Assembly (NCBI GenBank): GCA_022825265.1
Contig: JAJDXE010000015.1
Location: forward strand, 70,468-134,467
Direction of reading: 5' to 3'
DNA: 64,000 bases
From: Dehalococcoidia bacterium
GTDB lineage: Bacteria; Chloroflexota; Dehalococcoidia; Bin125
Each line of letters opens with the position of its first letter. Positions within the stretch are counted from its first letter, which is position 1. The translations under genes and the position numbers were made by a program. Positions 51,978-60,304 of this stretch are shown here, one piece after another. The notes below the pieces were generated by a model, which saw only the letters and a list, made by a program, of their open reading frames with translations, was not told the origin of the DNA and did not search any database.

Positions 51978-52480
51978 GGCGTCGATCCAGTCAGATGGCC
52001 GCTGAGCATGCCGTCGACAACGGCGTCGAGCGCCTCATTCAGCGACAGGTCGTCATCGCGCACCTCGTCAAACCACGCATCCTCGAGCTGTCGCCCGCCC
52101 TCCTCCGCCAGACGCAACGCCAGACGCTGCAGTTCATCGTGGTTCAACTCCGTCACGACATCGGGAAGCTCGAGATCAGGGGGCATCACGAACGGTTGCA
52201 ACTGGAGCGCCGCCAGTGCCGGTGTCACTCCCCGCCGTCGAACCGCAATCGCCAGATCACGAACGATCCGCAACACATGCACATCCAGCGCCGCCGAGGC
52301 CCAGTGCTCCGGCTCGCTCCAGATCAGCAAGAACGCCTCTTCAACCACATCGTCTGCCTGATCATGTCCAACGATTCGGCGAGCCAACTCCCTCGCGGCC
52401 GCACCATACGTCCGGAACGCATCGCGCAGAGCGATCTCATCGCCCTCGACGATTCGCTGGAACAGTTCAGGCGACGCCAC
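51974..52480 (-). CDS. ECF sigma-like protein lacking a normal region 4
   Basis: A 168-residue protein. Residues about 10-90 match sigma-70 region 2: LRDAFRTYGAAARELARRIV, ADDVVEEAFLLIWSEPEHW and VLRIVRDLAIAVRRR. After that, the usual sigma region 4 helix-turn-helix is not visible; instead there is an acidic, Leu-rich segment (ALRLAEEGGRQLEDAWFDEV). The TGA overlaps the TTG of the anti-sigma gene, so the pair is coupled. It may be an ECF factor with an atypical or lost region 4. Confidence 0.75.
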   Translation of the reverse strand: MASPELFQRIVEGDEIALRDAFRTYGAAARELARRIVGHDQADDVVEEAFLLIWSEPEHWASAALDVHVLRIVRDLAIAVRRRGVTPALAALQLQPFVMPPDLELPDVVTELNHDELQRLALRLAEEGGRQLEDAWFDEVRDDDLSLNEALDAVVDGMLSGHLTGSTP

Positions 52481-52491
52481 AGGATCGTCAA

Positions 52492-52908
52492 TCAGACTCG
52501 TTCGGGCACGTCGACACGTCCATAGTCATCGGCCAGCCGCACGATGTCCTCTTCATCGTCGGGCAACCGCGAGGCGATCTCAAGGATCTCCGCTCCCGAC
52601 GTTCCGGCGCTGAGCCGATGAATCACCCCGGCCGCGATCTCTTCATGGTCTCCGGCCCTGAGGCGGGTGTCGCGCAGGTCATCCATTCGTGAGCCGCAGG
52701 TAAGGACCGCCTCCCCGCCGAGCAACATCAAGGTCTCGTGCTTTCGCCGATGAAACTGCAGCGAGAGTCGCTGGTTTGGTTCAATCCGCAGCGCCTTGAC
52801 CACCGAGTCGGCAGTCCGACTGAGGATCAACTCCTCTCCCCACGGCTTGGGGATGCGCTCCAAAGGCGGCCCGCTGAGGACTGTCGAGGTCCCAGGATCT
52901 TCTAACAC
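52492..52908 (-). CDS. Cupin protein resembling type II phosphomannose isomerase
   Basis: A 138-residue cupin similar to the isomerase half of bifunctional ManC. It has IPKPWGEELILSRTADSVVK, SLQFHRRKHETLMLLGGEAV (metal ligands from the first cupin box) and AAGVIHRLSAG, then EDIVRLADDYGRVD. It lacks the GDP-mannose pyrophosphorylase domain. GTG start is preceded by GAGGAGA. It ends 12 bases before the sigma-like gene, same strand, though the functional link is unclear. Confidence 0.87.
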   Translation of the reverse strand: MLEDPGTSTVLSGPPLERIPKPWGEELILSRTADSVVKALRIEPNQRLSLQFHRRKHETLMLLGGEAVLTCGSRMDDLRDTRLRAGDHEEIAAGVIHRLSAGTSGAEILEIASRLPDDEEDIVRLADDYGRVDVPERV

Positions 52909-53038
52909 GAGGTCTCCTCGTTGCGATCCGAACCAGTTCTCTATCTAGAGTGAGGGTAAGAGCGCAAGTGGCGACGACCAACCGCTGCTTGACAGTCCTT
53001 GAACAACGCCGCGCCACAACTGGCATGGGAGGACTCGG

Positions 53039-54301
53039 TTGAGCGGTCGTCTGCTGGCGCTGGTAATCGTCTTGGCGATGGCCTCCGCCGCCGTCGGAGC
53101 AGGAGCCGCGTTCCTGCTCCAACGCTCTGATGACGCGCCCCGGACGCTGAACCAGGTTGAGGTCGTCACTCCAGCCGACTCAACGGTCGATCAAGCGCAG
53201 GACGCCGCGCCGCAACAGCCCTCCCTCTCAAGCGAAGATGTCGTGCAGGACGCTCCAGCCGACCCGCCTGCCCAGGCGACTCAGCAGGATCAGGCGCAGC
53301 CCGTTGAGCCGCAAGCAACTGACGAGCTCCAATCACAGGAGGACGCGGTAGATCCTCCGGCACAAGCGGAGCAAGCCGTCGCCGAGCAACCCGAGCAAGC
53401 AGGGCCGGAAGACGAAATCGAACAAACCCAACCAGCCCCACAACCCGATCCAGAACCCCGACTCATCACCTCGATCACCCCGGAACTCCTCACCCAGGGC
53501 GAGGCCTTCGCGCTCACTGTGGAGTCGAATGAAGCAACCGCCGTCGCCGCAACCATCGGGGCACGTAGCTGGAATCTGATCGAGACCGCGCCGGATCTCT
53601 GGTGGGCGGTCATCGCAATCCCACGAGACTCCGACACCGGCTCCACTGATGTCGTCATAGACATCTACGGCGAAGGCGGCGCCTGGCTGCGATCTGTCAC
53701 CTCCACGATCGTCGTGCTCGCGAGCGCCGCCCCGTTCGAGGAGGTCGTCCTGGGAGGAACCGGAATCTCCGCCGATCCAGTAGAGGTCCAACGCGATCAC
53801 GACGTTCGCTTCGTCCACAACGTCGCTGTGTCCGGACCAGCTCGCTGGCAAGGCACATGGATCCTCCCCGCCGTAGGCGAGGTAACCGGAGTCTTCGGCT
53901 CGAAGCGCTCCTACGACGGCGTCCCCTCCGACGGCTGGCACCACGGACACGACATCGCCGCCGATCACGGCGACCCGATCGTCGCCCCGGCCCCCGGCAC
54001 CATCGTCTGGACCGGCGATCTGGCAATCCACGGCATGGGCGTGATCATCGACCATGGCGCTGGCGTTTACAGCGGCTACTGGCACATGTCCCTGATCGCC
54101 GTCCGCGAGGGCATGGAAGTCGCGCCCGGCGACTGGCTCGGCAACATCGGCACCACCGGACTCTCAACCGGACCCCACCTGCATTGGGAAGTGATCATCC
54201 AGGGCATCGACGTCGACCCGCTCCAATGGCTCGGCGATCAGCAGCCACCGGTACCAATGGTCGCGGGAGAGTCGGAGCAATCCGCCGATACACTCAACTA
54301 A
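53039..54301 (+). CDS. Membrane-anchored M23 metallopeptidase
   Basis: A 420-residue exported protein with an N-terminal anchor (about 4-26), a long Pro/Gln/Glu/Ala-rich linker (about 40-145) and an immunoglobulin-like region followed by an M23 peptidase (299-420) with H301, D305 (WHHGHDIA) and H382 in PHLHWEV (H380 also present). It should cut peptidoglycan cross-links. TTG start is supported by GGGAGGA. The stop codon overlaps the ATG of the next gene (TAATG). Confidence 0.88.
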   Translation: MSGRLLALVIVLAMASAAVGAGAAFLLQRSDDAPRTLNQVEVVTPADSTVDQAQDAAPQQPSLSSEDVVQDAPADPPAQATQQDQAQPVEPQATDELQSQEDAVDPPAQAEQAVAEQPEQAGPEDEIEQTQPAPQPDPEPRLITSITPELLTQGEAFALTVESNEATAVAATIGARSWNLIETAPDLWWAVIAIPRDSDTGSTDVVIDIYGEGGAWLRSVTSTIVVLASAAPFEEVVLGGTGISADPVEVQRDHDVRFVHNVAVSGPARWQGTWILPAVGEVTGVFGSKRSYDGVPSDGWHHGHDIAADHGDPIVAPAPGTIVWTGDLAIHGMGVIIDHGAGVYSGYWHMSLIAVREGMEVAPGDWLGNIGTTGLSTGPHLHWEVIIQGIDVDPLQWLGDQQPPVPMVAGESEQSADTLN

Positions 54302-55209
54302 TGCCTCAAGCGCCCGCCATCGCCGATCGTTCGCAAGATCTCGTGTTCGCGCTCGGAGCGCACTTTCCCGACCTCAACCCATCCGACATCGAAGTCGTTG
54401 AAGAACCCGACGCCGATCTGTTGAGGGTCGAATGGGACGGCTGGACGGCGCTCTTCCCGCAGTCCGAATCTGCCCTGGACCAGCTAACAGCCACCTCCTC
54501 GGTCATGCCCCACCTGCGCGGATTCCTCAGTCCCGCCGTACCGATCTGGGAGCACGCAAACGAAACAGGAGACTGGAAGCGAGACTGGCGAGCAGCCCCC
54601 CAGACCGAAGGTCGCCCGCTCCGACCGGATCTAATCGTCGAGCAAAACCGAGAACGCCTCGTCCGCGATCTCGCAACGTTCTTCCATGAGCTGCACGAGT
54701 TCTCCGTCGAGCGAGCCCGCTCCCTCGGCGCGCCCTCCTTCCGCCAATGGCGAGACGATCACGAAACGCTCTCTCGCCGCTCCCTCGCCATCCTCAGACC
54801 CCGGGTCAACTGGTCCCAGATCACTTGGGCCCGCCGCTGGTGGGCCCGACTCCTCGACGATGAGGCCATCTGGAAGATCGAACCATCGCTGGTGCACGGC
54901 GGCATCTCGGTCGAGCGATTGCTGGTCGACCCGCTGGTCCAACAACTCACCGCCGTCACCGGCTGGCATGGCCTGCGCGTCGCCGACCCGGCAATCGACC
55001 TGGCCTACCTGATCGACGCCTACGGCACCGACCTCGGCTGGCGCATCGTCGAACATTACGGAGAACTCGGCTCGACTGCCGATGCCGCCCTCTTCCGCCG
55101 CATCCGCCTCCAGCAAACCGTCCGCCGCTTCCGCCAACTCGTCGAAGCCGCCGACCACAACGGAACCGACAGCGAAGCCGTGTCCGAGGCAATCACACGC
55201 CTTCGCTAA
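54301..55209 (+). CDS. Aminoglycoside-phosphotransferase-like protein with a degraded active site
   Basis: A 302-residue protein with the C-lobe outline of APH/choline kinase folds: VRDLATFFHELHEFS, SLVHGGISVERLLVDP, VTGWHGLRVADPAIDLAYL. The catalytic HGD..N of the family reads HGGISVER, and the IDW metal motif reads TGW, so both Asp residues are gone. It is therefore a pseudokinase or binding protein. Start ATG 54301 overlaps the stop of the M23 gene, suggesting a joint role in the envelope; that is inference. Confidence 0.78.
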   Translation: MPQAPAIADRSQDLVFALGAHFPDLNPSDIEVVEEPDADLLRVEWDGWTALFPQSESALDQLTATSSVMPHLRGFLSPAVPIWEHANETGDWKRDWRAAPQTEGRPLRPDLIVEQNRERLVRDLATFFHELHEFSVERARSLGAPSFRQWRDDHETLSRRSLAILRPRVNWSQITWARRWWARLLDDEAIWKIEPSLVHGGISVERLLVDPLVQQLTAVTGWHGLRVADPAIDLAYLIDAYGTDLGWRIVEHYGELGSTADAALFRRIRLQQTVRRFRQLVEAADHNGTDSEAVSEAITRLR

Positions 55210-55280
55210 CTACCACCACGTTTTGGTACCTTGACTTCAGCAGAAATCGAAACGACGATCGCTCGGAAGGATCACAGATC

Positions 55281-55838
55281 ATGAGTGACGCACCAGCTCG
55301 CGCGATGACCCCCGTCGGCGTCAACCACCTGGTCCTCAACGTCCGCGACATCGAGGTCGCCCACGAGTTCTGGACCGAAGTCATGGGCTTCCGCCACATC
55401 GGTTCGCTCAAGCCTCGCGACGGCGGCGGCCGGATGACCATGCGCTTCTACAACGGTCTCTCCGAGAGTCACCACGACCTCGCCCTGGCCGAGATCATGG
55501 GCGACTCCGAGGACTCCGGCGACTGGTCGATGGCCCCCAGGCGACCGGGCCTCAACCACCTCGCCGTCCACTACCCCGACCGCGACTCCTGGCTCAAGCA
55601 GATCGCCTTCCTCCAGGCCAAGGGCGTCAAGTTCAACCTGCGCATCAACCACGGCATGACGCATTCGGTCTACATCAACGACCCCGACGGTCACGGCATC
55701 GAAGTCCTCTACGAACTCCCGCGCGAACACTGGGAGGGCGACATCGACGGCGCGCTCAACTACGCCGAAATGCTGCCGACCGAGGGCGACGAGGCGCTCG
55801 TCGACGAACCCACGCCCGCCTTCACCGGCGGCGATTAG
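55281..55838 (+). CDS. VOC-family (extradiol dioxygenase-like) metalloprotein
   Basis: A 185-residue vicinal oxygen chelate protein with two beta-alpha-beta-beta-beta modules. Possible ligands are His in GVNHLVLNVRD, His in LNHLAVHYPD and Glu in HGIEVLYELP; this two-His-one-Glu pattern with IEVLYE resembles type I extradiol ring-cleavage dioxygenases, and glyoxalase I-like isomerases are the alternative. It is followed 12 bases later by an HpaB-type monooxygenase, so an aromatic pathway is suggested. Shine-Dalgarno GGAAGGA upstream. Confidence 0.9.
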   Translation: MSDAPARAMTPVGVNHLVLNVRDIEVAHEFWTEVMGFRHIGSLKPRDGGGRMTMRFYNGLSESHHDLALAEIMGDSEDSGDWSMAPRRPGLNHLAVHYPDRDSWLKQIAFLQAKGVKFNLRINHGMTHSVYINDPDGHGIEVLYELPREHWEGDIDGALNYAEMLPTEGDEALVDEPTPAFTGGD

Positions 55839-55850
55839 GTCCATCGACCA

Positions 55851-57323
55851 ATGGCCATGCGCGACGGCGCGGCCTACCTGGCCGGGCTGAAGGACCAACG
55901 CCGTATCTGGCACAACGGCGCGCTCGTCGAGGACGTGACCAGCGCGCCCGGCTTCGCCAACGCCGCCCACACGATCGCCGCCTACTACGACTTCCAATGC
56001 GACCCCGCCAACCGCGACATCCTCACCTACGAGGATGAAGACGGCGAACGCTCACACCGCTCGTTCAAGATCCCTCGCTCGAAGCAGGATCTGCGCGATC
56101 GCGGCGCCGCCTTCGCCGCCTGGGCCGAACACACCGGCGGACAGCTCGGTCGAGCGCCCGACTACATGAACGCGGCCATGGCTGGCGTCGCCGCAGCCGA
56201 GCAGCACTGGGGCCAACAGGATCCCCAACTCGGCCGGCACGTTGTTGAGATCCTCAACCACTGCCGCCGCAATGACGTCTGCCTGACCCACACATTCGTC
56301 ACCCCTCAGATCGACCGAAAGACTCCGCTTGGAGAGCAGGAACCCTACCTCAACGCCGGGGTCGTGAAGCGCACATCCGACGGCATTATCGTGCGCGGCT
56401 CAAGAGTGCTGGGCACGCTGGCGCCATTCTGTGATGAAAACGTCTCCTTCGGCTTGCCGATCATCAAGGGCGAGGCTGAGCTCAAGTACGCGCTCGGCTT
56501 CACGATTCCTGTTGATGCGCCCGGCCTGCACTGGGTCTGCCGCGACTCTTTCGATCCCGACCGTTCAAGCCACGATTATCCGGTTTCCAGCCGCTTCGAA
56601 GAGATCGATACGGTCGCCGTGTTCGACGATGTCGAGGTGCCCTGGGAAAACGTCTTCGACTATCAGGACGAAAAGATTCATAACTCCGCGCTCCTCGCCA
56701 TGCAGTTCCAGGAGTCGTTGGGACACCACGTCATCGTCAAGAACGTCGCCAAGACCCGCTTTCTGCTCGGCCTGGCCCACCTGATCGCCGAATCCGCGCA
56801 AACCAATTCGTTCATCAACGTGCAAATTCGCCTCGGCGAGATCGTGACAATGTTGCAAACGCTCGAGTCGATCGCGATCGCCGCGGTTGAAGGCTCTGCT
56901 GAGAATCCAGCCAATGGCGTCTGGTACTGCAACGCCAACGCGATCACCGCCGGCCTGCGGCTGTTCCCCGAGTACTACGTCCAGATCATCGACCACATCA
57001 AACAGATCGGCGGCAGCAACTTCATGGCCGCACCCTCAGAGGCGAACATGGAAGCCGTCACCGAGGCGGTCGGTCCATCGGTCGAGCGCTACTTCACAGG
57101 CGCCGCCGACATGACCGAGGAAGGCATCGAGAAGGTGCCCCTCTTCCGCCTCGCCTGGGACGTCGTCGGCACCTCCCTCGCCGGCCGCCAGGAGCTCTAC
57201 GAACGCTTCTTCTTCGGCGATCAGCAACTCAGCAAAGCCAACTCCTATCAGCGCTTCGACAAGGCCGAGGCGGTTGACATCGTGCGCCGGCTCCTCGACC
57301 CAGAGTGGCTGAGCCAGTCTTGA
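55851..57323 (+). CDS. HpaB/PvcC-family FADH2-dependent monooxygenase
   Basis: A 490-residue flavin monooxygenase of the 4-hydroxyphenylacetate 3-hydroxylase (HpaB) family, with acyl-CoA dehydrogenase fold. It has a family segment THTFVTPQIDRKTP (active-site His region), APFCDENVSFGLPI, DVEVPWENVFDY, and the C-terminal GRQELYERFFFGD. It needs reduced flavin from a reductase (HpaC-like) not present in the window. Ortho-hydroxylation of a phenol followed by ring cleavage by the VOC enzyme is plausible. Confidence 0.92.
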   Translation: MAMRDGAAYLAGLKDQRRIWHNGALVEDVTSAPGFANAAHTIAAYYDFQCDPANRDILTYEDEDGERSHRSFKIPRSKQDLRDRGAAFAAWAEHTGGQLGRAPDYMNAAMAGVAAAEQHWGQQDPQLGRHVVEILNHCRRNDVCLTHTFVTPQIDRKTPLGEQEPYLNAGVVKRTSDGIIVRGSRVLGTLAPFCDENVSFGLPIIKGEAELKYALGFTIPVDAPGLHWVCRDSFDPDRSSHDYPVSSRFEEIDTVAVFDDVEVPWENVFDYQDEKIHNSALLAMQFQESLGHHVIVKNVAKTRFLLGLAHLIAESAQTNSFINVQIRLGEIVTMLQTLESIAIAAVEGSAENPANGVWYCNANAITAGLRLFPEYYVQIIDHIKQIGGSNFMAAPSEANMEAVTEAVGPSVERYFTGAADMTEEGIEKVPLFRLAWDVVGTSLAGRQELYERFFFGDQQLSKANSYQRFDKAEAVDIVRRLLDPEWLSQS

Positions 57324-58030
57324 GCGCAACTCCAGCGCTTCATCTGCGGACGATGTACTGCTTCGACGAAGCGGGCCGAATCGTATCTACGCTGGAGCCG
57401 CAGCCGGCGATCGGGCCGGCGTTCACACTGATTCGCAGCCGCTCCAGGCGCGTCTGGGCCGTCGGCTCGCGCGTCGCACCCGATCTTGCGGACGAACTGG
57501 ACTGGCTGGCTGCCCAGGAGCAACCACTTGACGACTGGCGAGAACCACCGCGCTTCGACGAGCGTTACCACGCACTCCTGGGCGGCGACCTGGTCTCCGG
57601 GCCGGCGTTGGAATTCCCCGATCGGATGGCCGCACCAGAGGGCGTCAGGCTGATCGACGACGCTGGCATGTTGAAGCGTCATTTCCGCGGTTGGACTTCG
57701 GAGGAGATCCCGGACCGGACTCCCATCGCCGCAGTCCTGGTGGACGGCCAGGCCGTCAGCCTCTGCGCCTGCGCGAGGCGCAGTTCTGAGGCGGCAGAAG
57801 CGAGCCTGGAGACGGCTGAGCCCGTTCGCGGGCAGGGCCTGGCCGAACGAGTCACAGCGGCCTGGGCGATAGCAGTACGCGAATCTGGCCGCCGGCCGCT
57901 GTACAGCACATCCTGGGAGAACACGGCCTCGCAGGCCGTGGCACGCAAGCTCGGTCTGTCAATCTACGCAGCCAGTTGGAGCCTCTACGGCCAGCCATAT
58001 GAGAACCGGCGCTTGGCAGCGACCGATTGA
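57305..58030 (+). CDS. GNAT-family acetyltransferase-like protein
   Basis: A 241-residue protein ending in a GNAT domain: PVRGQGLAERVTAAWA (acetyl-CoA loop R-x-x-G-x-A) and YSTSWENTASQAVARKLGL (typical of GNAT). The N-terminal half is not recognised. The gene overlaps the monooxygenase end by 19 bases with GTG at 57305; TTG 57320, overlapping the stop as TTGA, is the alternative. It may be in the same transcript. Substrate unknown. Confidence 0.82.
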   Translation: MAEPVLSATPALHLRTMYCFDEAGRIVSTLEPQPAIGPAFTLIRSRSRRVWAVGSRVAPDLADELDWLAAQEQPLDDWREPPRFDERYHALLGGDLVSGPALEFPDRMAAPEGVRLIDDAGMLKRHFRGWTSEEIPDRTPIAAVLVDGQAVSLCACARRSSEAAEASLETAEPVRGQGLAERVTAAWAIAVRESGRRPLYSTSWENTASQAVARKLGLSIYAASWSLYGQPYENRRLAATD

Positions 58031-58091
58031 CCCACTCGACCGCCCGCGCCTAGCCTCGACCAGTATCTAGCGTTCAAAGTTGGGGGATGAC

Positions 58092-59006
58092 ATGGGACAC
58101 CTCGATGGCAAGGTGGCGCTCGTCACCGGCGGCGCCGGCGGCATGGGGTCGCAGATCTGCAAGGTCTTCGCCGAGCAAGGAGCCTCCGTCGTCGCCTGCG
58201 ACACCGGCTTCGACGTTGAAGGCCGCGCTGGGATGGACCCCTCCAGGGTCCAGGCCGTCGTCGACGAAATCATCGCCAACGGCGGACAGGCCGTCGCCGT
58301 CGCCGGCGACATCGCCGACATGGACACCGCCGAACGCGCCGTGCAGACCGCGATCGACACCTTCGGCGACCTCGACATCCTCGTCTGCGCCCACGGCATC
58401 CTGCGCGAGCGCATGGTCTTCAACATGACCGAGGAGGAATGGGACGAACTGGTCCGCATTCACCTCAAGGGCTGTTTCGCCCCGACCAAGTTCGCCGCCA
58501 TCCACTGGCGCGCCAACCGCGACAAGGGCAACCGCCGGATCATCTACTTCACCTCCTCCGCCGGCGTGCGCGGCGAGGCGGGCCAGCCCAACTACTCGGC
58601 TGCCCACGCCGGCAAGATCGGACTCTCGCTCTCCAACGCCGAGGCGCTCGAACGCTATGGCGTGACCTCGAACTGCATCTCGCCCGCCGCCTCGACACGC
58701 ATGACCGATCGGGGCCGCGAGGTCGACCAGGGCGCCGACGCCCCCAGCCTCAGCGCCGCCGGGACAATGATGGACCCGGGGAATGTCACCCCTGTCGTCA
58801 CCTACCTCGCCTCCGACGCCTCAGCCGACATCTCGGGCCGTGTCGTCGGCACGACCGGCGGGCGACTCACGATCTGGAAAGAGCCGGAGTGGGAACAGAC
58901 GATTTGGAATGTCGAACCATACTGGGACATCGACACGCTCTTCGACCTGATCCCGATGACGTTCGAACTCCAGGGCATGGGGCCGCCCCCGCGCCAGTTC
59001 CCCTAG
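58092..59006 (+). CDS. SDR-family dehydrogenase, paralogue 1
   Basis: A 304-residue short-chain dehydrogenase related to MFE-2-type 3-hydroxyacyl-CoA dehydrogenases. Cofactor site is VTGGAGGMGSQ, with Asp at the end of strand 2 (ACDTGFDVEG), which favours NAD. LVCAHGILRERMVFNM fits the N-A-G region. The catalytic motif YxxxK reads YSAAHAGK: His at Y+4 and Lys at Y+7. ATG 58092 has GGGGGA upstream. A clear tandem duplicate lies downstream. Substrate probably a hydroxyacyl-CoA or sterol-like compound. Confidence 0.9.
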   Translation: MGHLDGKVALVTGGAGGMGSQICKVFAEQGASVVACDTGFDVEGRAGMDPSRVQAVVDEIIANGGQAVAVAGDIADMDTAERAVQTAIDTFGDLDILVCAHGILRERMVFNMTEEEWDELVRIHLKGCFAPTKFAAIHWRANRDKGNRRIIYFTSSAGVRGEAGQPNYSAAHAGKIGLSLSNAEALERYGVTSNCISPAASTRMTDRGREVDQGADAPSLSAAGTMMDPGNVTPVVTYLASDASADISGRVVGTTGGRLTIWKEPEWEQTIWNVEPYWDIDTLFDLIPMTFELQGMGPPPRQFP

Positions 59007-59014
59007 ATATCTTC

Positions 59015-59060
59015 CTCCCCCGCAGGGCGGGGGAGATGTCGCAGAGCGACAGAGGGGGCC
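59015..59060. repeat. Two-hairpin element, second copy
   Basis: CTCCCCCGC/GCGGGGGAG (59015-59035) and TGTCGC/GCGACA (59037-59051) followed by GAGGGGGCC. Same order of parts as at 3887-3930 on the other strand. It lies between the two SDR genes. Confidence 0.5.
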
Positions 59061-59088
59061 GCACCGCCGCTAGTCAAGGATCATCACG

Positions 59089-60066
59089 ATGACCACGCAG
59101 GATCCCGACAACACCCCACCATTCGTAGGCCGGAGCGAGCAGGATATGAAACACCTCGAGGGCAGAATCTGCATCATCACCGGCGGCGCCGGAGGCATCG
59201 GCTCCAACCTCTGCCGAGTCTTTGGCGAGCAGGGCGCCAAGGTCGTTGTTGCCGACACCGGGTTCGACGTCGAAGGACGGTTCGGCATGGACGCGTCAAA
59301 GGTCGAAGCGATCGTTGACGAGATCCGCGACGCGGGCGGCGAAGCCGTCCCCTTCGTCGGCGACGTTGCCGACATGGACACCGCCGAGCGCATGATCCAG
59401 ACCGCAATCGACGAGTTCGGTGGACTTGATGTCCTCGTCTGTGCCCACGGCATCCTTCGTGAGCGGATGATCTTCAACATGCTCGAAGAAGAGTGGGACG
59501 GTCTCGTCCGCGCCCACCTCAAGGGCTGCTTCGCGCCGACCAAGTTCGCCTCGATCTACTGGCGCGCCAACCGCGACGGCGAGCACCGCCGGATCATCTA
59601 CTTCACCTCCGACGCCGGCATCCGCGGCTCCGCCGGACAGCCCAACTACTCCGCCGCTCACGCCGCCAAGCTGGGACTGATGCGATCCAACGTCGGCGCG
59701 CTGGGACGCTACGGCGTCACCACCAACTGCATCGCCCCCGGCGCGTCGACCCGCATGACCGACCGCGGACGCGGCGTCGATGCATCCGGGCCCGCGCCCT
59801 CCGAGTCGGCAGCGGGGACCGCCCGAGATCCGAAGAATGTGGCTCCGATCGTCGCCTGGCTCGCTTCCGACCAGTCCGACGCCGCCAACGGCCGCATCTT
59901 CGGAGCCAGCGGACACCGCATCTCGCTCTTCTCCGAGCCCGTCCTCGAGCGCTACCTGCACTTCGACGACAACCGGATCGAGATCGACACCCTCTTCGAA
60001 GTCTGGCCCCACACCCTCGGAGCCGGAGGATTCCCAAGAAACAGCATCCGCCCCGGCCTCGTCTAA
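59089..60066 (+). CDS. SDR-family dehydrogenase, paralogue 2
   Basis: A 325-residue SDR closely similar to the one upstream, with ITGGAGGIGSN, VADTGFDVEGRFGMD, LVCAHGILRERMIFNM and the altered catalytic motif YSAAHAAK (His at Y+4). It has about 20 extra N-terminal residues (MTTQDPDNTPPFVGRSEQ). Both copies keep TRMTDRGR, suggesting a shared substrate type. The pair may act as two oxidation steps or as a heteromer. Confidence 0.9.
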   Translation: MTTQDPDNTPPFVGRSEQDMKHLEGRICIITGGAGGIGSNLCRVFGEQGAKVVVADTGFDVEGRFGMDASKVEAIVDEIRDAGGEAVPFVGDVADMDTAERMIQTAIDEFGGLDVLVCAHGILRERMIFNMLEEEWDGLVRAHLKGCFAPTKFASIYWRANRDGEHRRIIYFTSDAGIRGSAGQPNYSAAHAAKLGLMRSNVGALGRYGVTTNCIAPGASTRMTDRGRGVDASGPAPSESAAGTARDPKNVAPIVAWLASDQSDAANGRIFGASGHRISLFSEPVLERYLHFDDNRIEIDTLFEVWPHTLGAGGFPRNSIRPGLV

Positions 60067-60092
60067 CCCCTCCGCTCTCCCTCCCTGTTGAT

Positions 60093-60192
60093 GTAGGGGC
60101 GACCCTTGTGGTCGCCCTGCCCGCATTCTCTGTCACCCTGTCAGGCTGCCTGAACGGATGAAGGCGCGGGCGACCACAAGGGTCGCCCCTAC
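60093..60192. repeat. 100-base element with perfect 25-base inverted repeats
   Basis: GTAGGGGCGACCCTTGTGGT plus CGCCC at 60093-60117 is repeated in perfect inverted form at 60168-60192, with a 50-base spacer. Each arm is also a hairpin by itself (GGGCGACC/GGTCGCCC around cttgt). It is noncoding, between an SDR gene and the metal importer, and looks like a paired REP or a small MITE-type element. No target-site duplication is obvious. Confidence 0.85.
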
Positions 60193-60259
60193 CGGGCCAG
60201 AAACGCGGCGGCCGTCGATAGCGGCACACTTCATCCTGTCACCTTGACGGCGGCTCTAC

Positions 60260-60276
60260 TTGCAACCGATTGCAAC
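60260..60276 (+). promoter_or_regulatory. Possible metal-regulator operator upstream of znuA-like gene
   Basis: TTGCAACCGATTGCAAC holds two TTGCAA palindromes at a 10-base step, about 30 bases before the GTG at 60305. Location and symmetry fit a repressor site such as Zur or MntR, but the sequence does not match a known Zur box, so this is inference. Confidence 0.3.
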
Positions 60277-60304
60277 AACACCCACTCCCCCATACCCTGA
60301 CCGG

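Noticed and set aside
60093..60192. Insertion sequence
   Set aside because: The element is only 100 bases, has no open frame and no target duplication; at most a non-autonomous repeat.
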